DNA from: Sphingobacteriales bacterium
Lineage (GTDB): Bacteria; Bacteroidota; Bacteroidia; Chitinophagales; LD1
Assembly: GCA_018262795.1 (NCBI GenBank)
Contig: JADFDM010000009.1
Location: forward strand, 1 to 64,000
Direction: 5' to 3'
Length of the DNA stretch: 64,000 nt
Shown: positions 20,086 to 28,870 of the stretch, piece by piece
Layout of the letters: every line of letters starts with the position of its first letter
Position numbering within the stretch: position 1 is the stretch's first letter
Program-made: the position numbers and the translations under genes
The notes under the pieces: generated by a model
What the model was told of the DNA's origin: nothing
Databases searched by the model: none
The model's input: the letters and a program-made list of their open reading frames with translations, nothing else

Positions 20086-21017
20086 AAAGTATCAAAATCG
20101 GCTAACACGTATTTGAAGTTCTCTAAAGGTAGTCCTGATTGCAAATCAAGATACCCGATATAAATTCCTTCTTTGCTTTCCATCTTTTCTTTCAGTAAAT
20201 GATCCCAAGTAGAACCGGGGCTAACGGGAAAAAGCAGGTGGTTACTTCCCAACAAAAATGATAGCCATTGAAGTTTCTTAAGTACAGATTCTATTCCATC
20301 GGAAGCCGCTAAATCTAAATCGCCAATCAACAAATCTCCATCTACTTTTATCCATGCGCGAGATTTGCTTACTGAGACAAAATAATTTTTATGGTATGTT
20401 TTGTACTGCATGAATGCCGGGCTTCTTACCACTCCTCCGGTATTTTCGGTAATTACAGAATTATGAATCTCCATACTGTCCGACAGATAACTTCTGATTA
20501 TAAAATCGGAGTACTTCTTGTAAATGGGCATCAAAAAATGAAACCGTTTTGCCAACCCCGCCAAAGGGATGGTGCGAACGCGAATCTGATAATTAATCAT
20601 ATTCTCATGGTGTGTCCAGTTCAATTTTTTTACAAAGCCCGGATAAGAGTTTTTGTTAGGGAATCCGAAGATAAATTGTATCCCTTCCTGTTTTGCCAGT
20701 TGGTAGGTCATCTTAGCAAGCGAAGTAAACAGCCCTTTCCCTCCATGTGCCGGATGCGTCATGGTATCACCGGATTGAGCAGCTAAGTATTGCTTTCCTT
20801 TATACTCCATCCGATAAGGATACACGCCATAGAATGCGGCTGCTTGTCCTTTTGTGTCAAAGGCGATATACCCCAGATGCTTTGCTCCCAAATAGCCGGT
20901 ATCCATTTTCTTTTGAAAAAAACGAATATCCTTTTTAGCGCCAAAAGCACTTTCCGACAGAGAACACAAATCCTTGTAATACGCTTCATTAATTCTTTCA
21001 AATCGGTACTCCTCCAT
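20082..21017 (-). CDS. GNAT-family acetyltransferase, glycan-region member
   Basis: With ATG 21017 the protein has 311 residues. It contains a GNAT core (YIAFDTKGQAAAFYGVYPY...QSGDTMTHPAHGGKGLFTSLAKMTYQLAKQEGIQFIFGFPN), where HPAHGGKGL is the acetyl-CoA-binding R/Q-x-x-G-x-G/A-like loop. The C-terminal half is of unknown fold. A longer frame to 21113 would overlap the ATP-grasp gene, whose stop is 5 bp upstream of the chosen start. It is third of HAD, ATP-grasp, GNAT in a tight operon. Confidence 0.75.
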   Translation of the reverse strand: MEEYRFERINEAYYKDLCSLSESAFGAKKDIRFFQKKMDTGYLGAKHLGYIAFDTKGQAAAFYGVYPYRMEYKGKQYLAAQSGDTMTHPAHGGKGLFTSLAKMTYQLAKQEGIQFIFGFPNKNSYPGFVKKLNWTHHENMINYQIRVRTIPLAGLAKRFHFLMPIYKKYSDFIIRSYLSDSMEIHNSVITENTGGVVRSPAFMQYKTYHKNYFVSVSKSRAWIKVDGDLLIGDLDLAASDGIESVLKKLQWLSFLLGSNHLLFPVSPGSTWDHLLKEKMESKEGIYIGYLDLQSGLPLENFKYVLADFDTF

Positions 21018-21022
21018 AATCT

Positions 21023-22081
21023 CTACGCTGTATTCTTCAAAAACCATCTGACGCGCTTTTCCATCAGCAACTGCACCCAGTGCAGGTATATGGTATCCCA
21101 CGAATTTCGCCACAAAAATTTCTTCTTGAACTCGCCATAGGTAAATCCCCTTCCGGTTAAATCAACGGGTGGGTTGGGCTGATAAGTAGGGCTTACTTCC
21201 AGAATGATTGGTTCGGTGTTCAAATCATCGTGCTGCCAGGTAATGTCGAAGGCTCCGGTAGAAATATTCAGCCGTTTAAAAGTATCCATGATGTATGCTC
21301 TCCATTGTTCCGGGAACGTGACAAAATCAACATTGCTGCCGTGCATCGTAGAGGTGGGTTTCCATTCTTTAGAAGGGTTGGTGCGCCAGTAGTGCAATAC
21401 AATTTCATCCCCGATAATAATTACACGAAAATCCATGTGCATATCTACCAACTGCTGCACGATAATAGTTTCATTTCGCTTTTTGAATTTTTCTGAAGCG
21501 CATAGTTCTATCGCTTCCTCCCGGCTGTTTATTTTATGCACCCCCAAGGAGCCATAGCTGTGCTCTTCCTTAATCAGGCAGGGAAAGTTTATAGCTGCTT
21601 TTGTCAACTGCTCTACCGATTTGAAAAGTTTCGTTGGCGGAGCATGAATACCCAATTCATCAAACCGCTGGTGCATGTATGCTTTATTTTCCCAATACAC
21701 AATTTCATGCGAGCCGAGCATTACTTTATTTCCATTGCTTTCTAACAGGCGACACCAGCTTACCAAAAACTCGGTGTAGTTGATGTGGCCGGTGTTATTG
21801 AATAATTCCGAAGCATTATAAAAGATGATCTTATTCTTCAGTCGGTGGTAATCCTTCCCGGTAAAAATGCTGAACTTTTTACCCTGCTTCACAATCGCGC
21901 CAAGGAGCAAAAGATCTAATTCTAAATGATGAATGAGCCACTTATCCGCCCACAAAGGGGTAATCATTACAATTTCTCCCTCCCGGCTGTATAGCTGAAG
22001 GAATTGAATCCAATTAACTCTGCGGATGCAGATAATAATACGGATGAGTCGCTTCGTATTTCGCTTTAAAAAATCCTTCAC
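21023..22081 (-). CDS. ATP-grasp ligase-like protein
   Basis: The protein has 352 residues. It shows an N-terminal region, an ATP-grasp central part (ENKAYMHQRFDELGIHAPPT; FPCLIKEEHSYGSLGVHKI as the Lys/Gly-rich lid), IIVQQLVDMHMDFRVIIIGDEIVLHYWR, and the metal-binding end GAFDITW...PIILEVSPTYQPNP. ATP-grasp enzymes join a carboxylate to an amine or thiol through an acyl phosphate. The start is GTG, overlapping the stop TGA of the HAD gene by 4 bp (GTGA). Substrate is unknown. The setting suggests glycan or amino-sugar modification. Confidence 0.8.
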   Translation of the reverse strand: MKDFLKRNTKRLIRIIICIRRVNWIQFLQLYSREGEIVMITPLWADKWLIHHLELDLLLLGAIVKQGKKFSIFTGKDYHRLKNKIIFYNASELFNNTGHINYTEFLVSWCRLLESNGNKVMLGSHEIVYWENKAYMHQRFDELGIHAPPTKLFKSVEQLTKAAINFPCLIKEEHSYGSLGVHKINSREEAIELCASEKFKKRNETIIVQQLVDMHMDFRVIIIGDEIVLHYWRTNPSKEWKPTSTMHGSNVDFVTFPEQWRAYIMDTFKRLNISTGAFDITWQHDDLNTEPIILEVSPTYQPNPPVDLTGRGFTYGEFKKKFLWRNSWDTIYLHWVQLLMEKRVRWFLKNTA

Positions 22082-22626
22082 AAATGTTTGTTTTGAAACC
22101 TCACGATAGTCTGGTAGCCGATGTATTTCAAGGGCATTTTCAAAAGTAATTCAATTTCCTTCTCATAAAATTTCACGGCTCCGTTTTCGTGATTATAGCT
22201 CATATCATCCACCAACCAAACGCGGCTTACTTCAGAAACAGCCATCTCCGCATACTTTATTTTGTCGGCAGCCGAAGGAACAATAATAACATTAGAAGCA
22301 TCCGCAGGAAATTGATTTTGGCGCAACCATTCTAGCGTTGACCCGCACATTTTGTAGGAGCGAGCGGTGAGAAAAATCAAAGTGCGGGAAGGGGAGTCGG
22401 CAATAGCACGGGTGAGTTGCTGCATCTTAGGAAAGGCTTCTAAGGTTAGATGTCTTTGCTTTTCGGAAGTGAACGTTTGCCGGAGAGATGGATAGGTATG
22501 GGCGATAGTATTATCAATATCAAAAATGAAAACACTTATATGCCGGTGGCCTCGGAGAAATAAGCGAAACTTCCTTCGGAACCAGCAGTCGGCTATGTAA
22601 TTAAAAAGTACCCTGCCTATATTCAT
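22078..22626 (-). CDS. HAD-superfamily phosphatase-like protein
   Basis: This 182-residue protein has HAD motif I FIFDIDNTIAH (catalytic Asp pair), motif II FLTAR, a Lys before motif IV (ADKIKYAE) and the motif IV-like VWLVDDMSYN. It resembles small HAD phosphatases acting on phosphorylated small molecules. It is the first gene of the minus-strand HAD/ATP-grasp/GNAT operon. The divergent GT4 gene starts 20 bp away. Confidence 0.8.
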   Translation of the reverse strand: MNIGRVLFNYIADCWFRRKFRLFLRGHRHISVFIFDIDNTIAHTYPSLRQTFTSEKQRHLTLEAFPKMQQLTRAIADSPSRTLIFLTARSYKMCGSTLEWLRQNQFPADASNVIIVPSAADKIKYAEMAVSEVSRVWLVDDMSYNHENGAVKFYEKEIELLLKMPLKYIGYQTIVRFQNKHL

Positions 22627-22645
22627 CAGCCGGAAGTATTAATTT

Positions 22646-23776
22646 TTGGGTTTCAGAAAATTCATTCAGGTTTGTAATACATACAAGTATAATCAAAAAG
22701 TAAAGCGGGCACTATTGAATCAGCGAAAGAACATACTGTTTTTCTATAACTACCTTTCTTCCTTTGTGCGTAAGGATATCGCTATTCTCACTTCGGAGTT
22801 TAATGTGTGTTCTCATGATTTCTATGCTGTGGCCAAATGGCAGCTTCCCTTTCGTTTTATTTCGCAAAAGTTATTTCTGCTCCGCCATATCCTGCGTGCC
22901 GATTTAATTGTTTGCCAGTTTGCCGGATACTCTTCGGTGCTTCCTGTGCTATTCGCAAAAATTTTCAGAAAGCCATCCTTGATTATTGTAGGAGGAACAG
23001 ATGCGCACTACTTTCCGGGAATCGGTTATGGCAACTGGCAGAAAAAATATCTCCAGTCGGCTACCGCTTTTAGTTTCCGATTATGTACGCACATAGCTCC
23101 GAAGCATAGCTCGCTCATGAAATTTGAATACCGATACGATTCCGATGAACCTACCTTTCAAGGATTGTACGAGCGAATGCCGGGTTTAGAAACTCCCTTT
23201 ACACCAATCACCAATGGCTACGATCCCACAAAATGGAACTGCACAAAACCAAAACGGAAAAACACTTTCATTACGGTGAGCAGTGGGTGGGAATACCCTT
23301 TTCAAACTAAGTTGAAAGGAATTGATTTGATATTAGCTACAGCACCGCATTTCCCTGAATGTGAGTTTGCCATACTGGGAGTGCCGGATAAAAATATTTT
23401 TGGAGAAATTCCTTTGAACGTTACCCTATTGCCTCCCTGTAAAAACGAGGCGTTGAGTGCCGTGCTAAGCGAATATGAGTTCTATCTGCAACTTTCCATT
23501 GCAGAAGGTTTCCCCAACTCTCTCTGCGAGGCGATGTTATGCGAGTGTATTCCTATCGGCTCCAACGTATTTTCTATCCCTGAAATTATCGGTAACACCG
23601 GATATATTTTGAACTTCAGAAAGCCCGATGAATGCAAAGAGTTGATTGGGAAAGTGCTGTCTGAAAATAAAACAGAGTTAGGCAAAGCTGCTCGTGCGAG
23701 AATTGTCGAAAACTATTCAGCAGGCAAACGAACCAGCGCTTTGTTGGCACTTTGCAATAAGTTGACCAGCCAATAA
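22646..23776 (+). CDS. Glycosyltransferase, GT4-like
   Basis: The protein has 376 residues and a GT-B fold. The C-terminal donor-binding half holds ISVSSGW-like TVSSGW, EFAILGVPD and the E-x7-E motif AEGFPNSLCEAM, and the N-terminal half has KPSLIIVGGTDAHYFPGIGYG. No ATG is available near the start. TTG 22646 is the longest option and TTG 22713 (NQRKNILFFYNYLSS) is possible. It transfers a sugar from an activated donor in cell-surface glycan assembly. Confidence 0.82.
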   Translation: MGFRKFIQVCNTYKYNQKVKRALLNQRKNILFFYNYLSSFVRKDIAILTSEFNVCSHDFYAVAKWQLPFRFISQKLFLLRHILRADLIVCQFAGYSSVLPVLFAKIFRKPSLIIVGGTDAHYFPGIGYGNWQKKYLQSATAFSFRLCTHIAPKHSSLMKFEYRYDSDEPTFQGLYERMPGLETPFTPITNGYDPTKWNCTKPKRKNTFITVSSGWEYPFQTKLKGIDLILATAPHFPECEFAILGVPDKNIFGEIPLNVTLLPPCKNEALSAVLSEYEFYLQLSIAEGFPNSLCEAMLCECIPIGSNVFSIPEIIGNTGYILNFRKPDECKELIGKVLSENKTELGKAARARIVENYSAGKRTSALLALCNKLTSQ

Positions 23777-23822
23777 ATGAATGTGAACGGGGTAAAGGAG
23801 TTTATAGCAGTAGCCGGCCACA

Positions 23823-25118
23823 TCAACTCTTTACGGGGAGGCGATCTAACTCTGATGCCAACAAACCTGTCAAATATTTGCGGCTAAAATTTTGATGAAG
23901 AGCGGGCAGATATTTTACTTGCTGATGGGTATTAAAATTGTTGATACTCTCCAATAGTTGCGCCTTCATACTGTCGGCATCGGCAAAGTCAATCATAGGC
24001 TTTCTACCGGTTTGCTTTAAAATTGTTGCGGCATCTCCATCCACCGGCCCTATTGAAATCAACTCGGTGCAGGCAGCTAAATATTCAAATAATTTTCCGG
24101 TAACAATCAGTTTATTATCGGGCACATCGGGAACAATAAAGAGAAGCATAGAAGCGGTTTGTAGAAGAGCAATAGCCGAGCGATGATCTATAAAATCTTG
24201 AAAGAGGCAATGCTTTTCAATTCCGGCTTCCGCAATGCTTTGCTTGACCGAATGATCTACTCTACCGATGCACTCCACCGTGATAGTATTCCCTTCCTGA
24301 ATTAATTCTGCAATAACCAGCCAGAGTTTTACAGAATTCTGGCTGGTCATCAAATTACCGATGTACCGCAACACAAAACCAGATTGGCCCTTCCTCTCTA
24401 TGGCTGTGCTAAAATCATCTTCATCGTAGCCGTTGTGTATGATGCGGATGTTAGTGGCTTTGCTTTCAAACCCGGCCTTTAGCCCGGGGCTAATCACTGT
24501 TACCAGGTCAGCAGCAGCCAACACCTGCTCTTCCATCCGTTTATCTTTTGCTTTGGTACCGGCAGTTCGGGGGAGTAGCTTATTGTAAAATATCTTCGTC
24601 CACGGATCGCGAAAATCCGCGACCCATTTTAATCCGTATTTCTCCTTTAGTTTTAAACCAATTAAATGAGTCGAATGGGGTGGCCCGGTAGTGATGATAG
24701 CATCTATTTTTTCGCTTTCAATAATTTCTTGCGCTTGCTTTAAAGCATAAGGCACCCACCCTTTTCGCGCATCGGGAATAAAGAAATTGGCTCTTACAAA
24801 CTCAGCTACTTTTTGAACAAAAGACTTGTTATCGCTGGCACCTACTGCTACCACGGGCATTGCTTTCCCCTTTTTCCCTCTCAATAAATTATAGAATTCA
24901 AAGGGTTCAAATGTTTTGGTGCGATACACTCTTAATGCAGGAGAAATTTCTTGCAGCAAGGATTCATCCTTATACGGATAACTGCCATTGGCCACCGTAA
25001 CGATAATCGGCTCCCAACCGAATTCGGGTAAAAATTTCGAAAACTTGAGAAAGCGCTGTACCGCCACTCCTCCGGCCGGAGGAAAGTAATAAGTGAAAAT
25101 CAGTACCTGTTTCTTCAC
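23823..25118 (-). CDS. Glycosyltransferase family 4 protein
   Basis: The 431-residue protein starts with MKKQVLIFTYYFPPAGGVAVQRFLKF, the typical WcaI/GT4 N-terminal segment. It also has a KWVADFRDPW acceptor motif, a central VTVISPGLKAGF segment and a C-terminal GKLFEYLAACTELISIGP nucleotide-sugar binding region. Its GTG start overlaps the stop of the upstream YfhO-type gene by 4 bp (GTGA), so the two are coupled. Confidence 0.86.
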   Translation of the reverse strand: MKKQVLIFTYYFPPAGGVAVQRFLKFSKFLPEFGWEPIIVTVANGSYPYKDESLLQEISPALRVYRTKTFEPFEFYNLLRGKKGKAMPVVAVGASDNKSFVQKVAEFVRANFFIPDARKGWVPYALKQAQEIIESEKIDAIITTGPPHSTHLIGLKLKEKYGLKWVADFRDPWTKIFYNKLLPRTAGTKAKDKRMEEQVLAAADLVTVISPGLKAGFESKATNIRIIHNGYDEDDFSTAIERKGQSGFVLRYIGNLMTSQNSVKLWLVIAELIQEGNTITVECIGRVDHSVKQSIAEAGIEKHCLFQDFIDHRSAIALLQTASMLLFIVPDVPDNKLIVTGKLFEYLAACTELISIGPVDGDAATILKQTGRKPMIDFADADSMKAQLLESINNFNTHQQVKYLPALHQNFSRKYLTGLLASELDRLPVKS

Positions 25119-27619
25119 TTCTTCTTTTGCTGTTTGGGAGTTGCCTTTTCTTGCTTCGCAGGAGGGCTTGGCTCGGTAGGCAACTCTTTAAATTTTTTGT
25201 ATCCGGCAGCACCTAAAATTCCTATTACCAACAGGAATAGCAAGAACGAACCGGCATACGATATCGCATTTCCTTCGGTGACGCTCTTCGGTTCAAACTT
25301 GAATTCGATTTTGTGCGAACCCGCAGGAATCACCAATCCGCGCAACACATAGTTGCAACGGAAATGCGCTACTTTTTTTCCATCAATATAGGCATGCCAT
25401 CCTTTCTCATTGTTGTAATAGATTTCAGAAAACACGGCTAAGCCATCGGCTGTGGCGTTCGATTGATAAGTTAGCCGGTTGGGGGAGTACTCCGTGAGTT
25501 GAATGGTGGCGGTGCTGTCGCCACTGTAATGCCAGTTGCCCACTATAGATTTGTATCTTTCATCAATCACTACGGTATTCTTAGGCTCAAAGTTGTTGAG
25601 GTCGGCCATTTCCTCATCGGCATTTTTCGCCCACTTTATTTCCTTCACAAACCAAGCATTTCCCAAAGCATTGGGATTGAGCTGCGCCATCGGCTCTTTT
25701 GTTTGCTGATTGTTGACGATGAAATACTTTGTGTTGAGCATGTCTAACACACTCATATTATTTTTTGAAATTTGGTTTTCTATTAAGTCCTGATAGCGGA
25801 TCAGTTTAGCGGCATGGTACCCTCCTACCGATTTGTGATAATAGGAAGTCATAGCATCGTTGAATGGGTCGCGGGTAAGATTATAAACCCGGTAGTCAGG
25901 GTCGGTATCTTTTAATATATCCAGATCGGCTTGCGTAGGCGCATGATTATTTTTGTATTGAGCGCTTTCTACAAAATCATCGGCATTCAAGTAGCGCTTG
26001 CCTACTGACCAAGCATCTACCAAAAAGAGAAGCGCAAAAGCTCCGATAAATAATGTTTGCGACAGTTTTTTCTTCACAAAAAACCAAACTAAGCCGAAGG
26101 CTGCTACAATGAAAAACAAAGAGCGAAGGGCATCGGCACGCAATAGGCTGGCTCTATCTTTCTTGATGGCATCTATCAACCAACCATTTCCCGCATCGTA
26201 GTATTGCTTATCGCCTGCTGAGGAAAAGCTGAAGAACATTCCCCCAAACAGTCCGAACACAATCACGATGCCCGCTGTTATTCCTCCTGCAATCTTTAAT
26301 TTTTTCAATGTTTCCTCTGCCGAAACCTTCCCCGATAAAATTTCATTCAACCCAATAAGTGCTAACAGCGGTACTGCGAGTTCGGCAATGACTAACGCCA
26401 TACTCGGTGTTCGAAACTTATTGAAAAAAGGCAACAGGTTAAACATCCATTTATAGAATGGCGTGTGATAACCAAATGAAAGCAAGAAGGAGAAAACGGT
26501 GAGTACCAGCAGCACCCATTTAATGTGAGAGCGAACCAAGAGCAAGGAAAAAATAAAGAGAAACACAATGGCGGCTCCAAAGTAAACCGGCCCGGAGGTA
26601 AAGGGTTGCTCGCCCCAATAAAGCGGCATTTGCTTGATATAGCGCTCGGCTGTGGCCGGGGCTACCCCCTTGTTTATCATTTCCTGATAAGTGGCCGAAC
26701 TCTCACTCAACTCACCACCTGAGGCTCCTCCCTTTATGTCGGGAATGAGGACCGAAAGAAATTCCCCATCTAAAAAGCCATAGCTCCAGCGAGTGGCATA
26801 GTCAAAATCTAAGCCACCGCCTTTAGTGGCTTCCTTCTTATGCGTCAATTCCGATGAACCTCCGCGAATAGTTTCCTTGGCATATTCCTGCGTGCTCCAC
26901 AGGTTGCCAATATTGGGCATTACCGCCAGCAATCCGGCAACCACCAATACTGCCGAAGCCTTTACAAAATTCATCACTTTTCTATCCAATATATCAACAA
27001 TCAAAAAATAGACGGCTACCATCCCCAACATCAGCAAAATATAATACGCCACTTGCAGGTGGTTGGCATCTATGGCCATCGAGAGAAACAAAGCCGTGAG
27101 CGCAGCGCCTACCAATATATTTTTTCTATACGCCAACACCACTCCACCTAACACAGGGGCCATTAAACTCATGGCTTGCACCTTAGTGTTGTGCCCCGCC
27201 TCTAACGATACTAAGAAGAAAGACGAAAGCCCATAGGCCAGCGCACCCGCTAAACTCAGCCAAGGATTTACGCCAAAGCACAGGAGTAAAATGTAAAAGC
27301 CCGTAAAGGCCATAAACATCAGCACCGCAGCATCCGGGAAAAACACTTGTAAAGAATGAACTATCCTATCCACAAAATTGCCGGGGTATTTCATCGAAAT
27401 CTGATAAGCGGGCATCCCTCCAAACATGCGGTTGGTCCACATGGCCGGGTCATCAGGATGTGTTTCATTCCAATCAACTATTTCTTTGCTCATGCCTTCC
27501 CATTGGGTCACATCTCCCTGGCTCAAGGTCATACCCTGATATTGAGGTAAAAAGTAAACGATGGTGAGCACAGCAAAACTGATGACGGCAAGGATATGCG
27601 GCAGGATTTTCTTTTGCAT
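25115..27619 (-). CDS. YfhO-type membrane protein (GT-C-like glycosyltransferase)
   Basis: The 834-residue protein has about a dozen transmembrane helices, the first at residues ~7-25. A large extracytoplasmic domain (residues ~560-790) comes before a last helix and a Lys-rich tail (PPAKQEKATPKQQKKK). The pattern of an early D-V-TQWEG loop after helix 1 and MWTNRMFGGMPAY fits the YfhO family, whose Bacillus/Listeria members take part in teichoic acid glycosylation. Here a role in sugar transfer from lipid carriers is inferred. Coupled to the GT4 gene. Confidence 0.82.
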   Translation of the reverse strand: MQKKILPHILAVISFAVLTIVYFLPQYQGMTLSQGDVTQWEGMSKEIVDWNETHPDDPAMWTNRMFGGMPAYQISMKYPGNFVDRIVHSLQVFFPDAAVLMFMAFTGFYILLLCFGVNPWLSLAGALAYGLSSFFLVSLEAGHNTKVQAMSLMAPVLGGVVLAYRKNILVGAALTALFLSMAIDANHLQVAYYILLMLGMVAVYFLIVDILDRKVMNFVKASAVLVVAGLLAVMPNIGNLWSTQEYAKETIRGGSSELTHKKEATKGGGLDFDYATRWSYGFLDGEFLSVLIPDIKGGASGGELSESSATYQEMINKGVAPATAERYIKQMPLYWGEQPFTSGPVYFGAAIVFLFIFSLLLVRSHIKWVLLVLTVFSFLLSFGYHTPFYKWMFNLLPFFNKFRTPSMALVIAELAVPLLALIGLNEILSGKVSAEETLKKLKIAGGITAGIVIVFGLFGGMFFSFSSAGDKQYYDAGNGWLIDAIKKDRASLLRADALRSLFFIVAAFGLVWFFVKKKLSQTLFIGAFALLFLVDAWSVGKRYLNADDFVESAQYKNNHAPTQADLDILKDTDPDYRVYNLTRDPFNDAMTSYYHKSVGGYHAAKLIRYQDLIENQISKNNMSVLDMLNTKYFIVNNQQTKEPMAQLNPNALGNAWFVKEIKWAKNADEEMADLNNFEPKNTVVIDERYKSIVGNWHYSGDSTATIQLTEYSPNRLTYQSNATADGLAVFSEIYYNNEKGWHAYIDGKKVAHFRCNYVLRGLVIPAGSHKIEFKFEPKSVTEGNAISYAGSFLLFLLVIGILGAAGYKKFKELPTEPSPPAKQEKATPKQQKKK

Positions 27620-27700
27620 AGGAATTGTTTGTAAGCCTTTATTTGAGCAGGCCGGACGAAAATAAGAATTAGGGAATTACAAGATAAACACAGCCTGAAA

Positions 27701-27730
27701 TTGTAAACAGAATAAACCTTTTTACTTTTG
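27701..27730 (+). promoter_or_regulatory. Promoter of the threonine dehydrogenase gene
   Basis: TTG (27701-27703) and TACTTTTG (27723-27730) are 19 nt apart, an exact match to the Bacteroidota consensus. The ATG lies at 27775, giving a leader of about 40 nt. Confidence 0.7.
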
Positions 27731-27774
27731 AGCAATGCAGCCCAACCGGCTGTTTATGTTCAAGAAACACCTTT

Positions 27775-28728
27775 ATGAAAAGTGATACGATTTTAGTCAC
27801 CGGTGCCTGCGGGCAAATAGGCAGTGAACTGGTTTTGGCCCTCCGTAAACAATATAAAAATGTGATTGCCTCTGACTTGAAAGAACCGACCGGTGAACTG
27901 AAAGAAAGCGGTGAATTTGTGCGCTTAGATGTGCTACATAAAAATGGATTGAGCGAGTGTGTTCATCAATATGGAGTAAAGCAAATGTACCATTTGGCAG
28001 CTATCCTTTCAGCTACTGGGGAGCAGAATCCCGAACTGGCTTGGCGCATTAACATGAAGGGACTGCGCAATATGCTCGATGTGTGCACAGAATCATCTGT
28101 TCAGAAACTATTTTTCCCCTCCTCTATGGCGGTGTTTGGCCCGCATACCCCCAAGGTAAACACCCCTCAATATACGGTGATGGATCCCAATACTATCTAT
28201 GGTATATCGAAACAAGCAGGGGAGCGCTGGTGCGATTGGTATTTTCAGAAAAAAGGATTGGATGTGCGCAGTATTCGCTATCCCGGACTTATCTCTTATA
28301 AAACAAAGGCCGGTGGCGGAACCACCGATTACGCGGTAGATATTTTCTTTGAAGCGCTGGAAAAGAAAAAATACACTTGCTTTTTGAAAGAAGATACCCT
28401 GCTGCCCATGATGTATATGCCCGATGCGGTGCGCGGTACGATTGAACTGATGGAAGCTCCTGCTGAAAAAATTACGGTGCGTTCGAGCTACAACCTCTCC
28501 GGCTTCAGTTTTGCCCCGGCTGAATTAGCTGCTGAAATCAAGAAACAAATTCCCGATTTCACTATCATCTACCAACCCGATTTTCGTCAATCTATTGCCG
28601 ATAGCTGGCCCAAAAGTATGGACGACTCTTATGCTAAAACAGATTGGGGATGGAAGCCCGAATTTGACCTGAGTGCTATGACTAAAGATATGATCGCCAA
28701 TATTGAGGCGATGCAGGAAACCGTATAG
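27775..28728 (+). CDS. L-threonine 3-dehydrogenase, SDR type (or close NAD-dependent epimerase relative)
   Basis: The 317-residue extended SDR protein has the NAD-binding motif GACGQIGSE at residues 10-18, MYHLAAILSATGEQNP, the catalytic Ser stretch FFPSSMAVFGP and the Y-x3-K motif YGISKQAGE. DPNTIYGISKQAGERWCDWY and YPGLISYKTKAGGGTTDYAVDIFFEAL are characteristic of the UDP-galactose-epimerase-like threonine dehydrogenases described in Flavobacterium. It oxidises L-threonine to 2-amino-3-oxobutyrate. It stands alone between the divergent YfhO gene and the convergent ligase gene. Confidence 0.88.
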   Translation: MKSDTILVTGACGQIGSELVLALRKQYKNVIASDLKEPTGELKESGEFVRLDVLHKNGLSECVHQYGVKQMYHLAAILSATGEQNPELAWRINMKGLRNMLDVCTESSVQKLFFPSSMAVFGPHTPKVNTPQYTVMDPNTIYGISKQAGERWCDWYFQKKGLDVRSIRYPGLISYKTKAGGGTTDYAVDIFFEALEKKKYTCFLKEDTLLPMMYMPDAVRGTIELMEAPAEKITVRSSYNLSGFSFAPAELAAEIKKQIPDFTIIYQPDFRQSIADSWPKSMDDSYAKTDWGWKPEFDLSAMTKDMIANIEAMQETV

Positions 28729-28836
28729 CTTTCCGGGCGCAGTTGATTCTGCAAAATTTATAGCAGACTTGCCTAAATATTTCGCAAGCGGCATCTGAGT
28801 ACAATCAACTATTTAGTAGCAGCTAAAGGAGCACAA

Positions 28837-28867
28837 AAAAGGCGCAAATGATTTTTTTGCGCCTTTT
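28837..28867. terminator. Bidirectional terminator between convergent genes
   Basis: A 12-bp stem (28837-28848 with 28856-28867) has A-rich and T-rich ends and a 7-nt loop. It lies 109 bp after the threonine dehydrogenase stop and 4 bp after the acyl-CoA ligase stop, and can work for both strands. Confidence 0.75.
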
Positions 28868-28870
28868 GCT

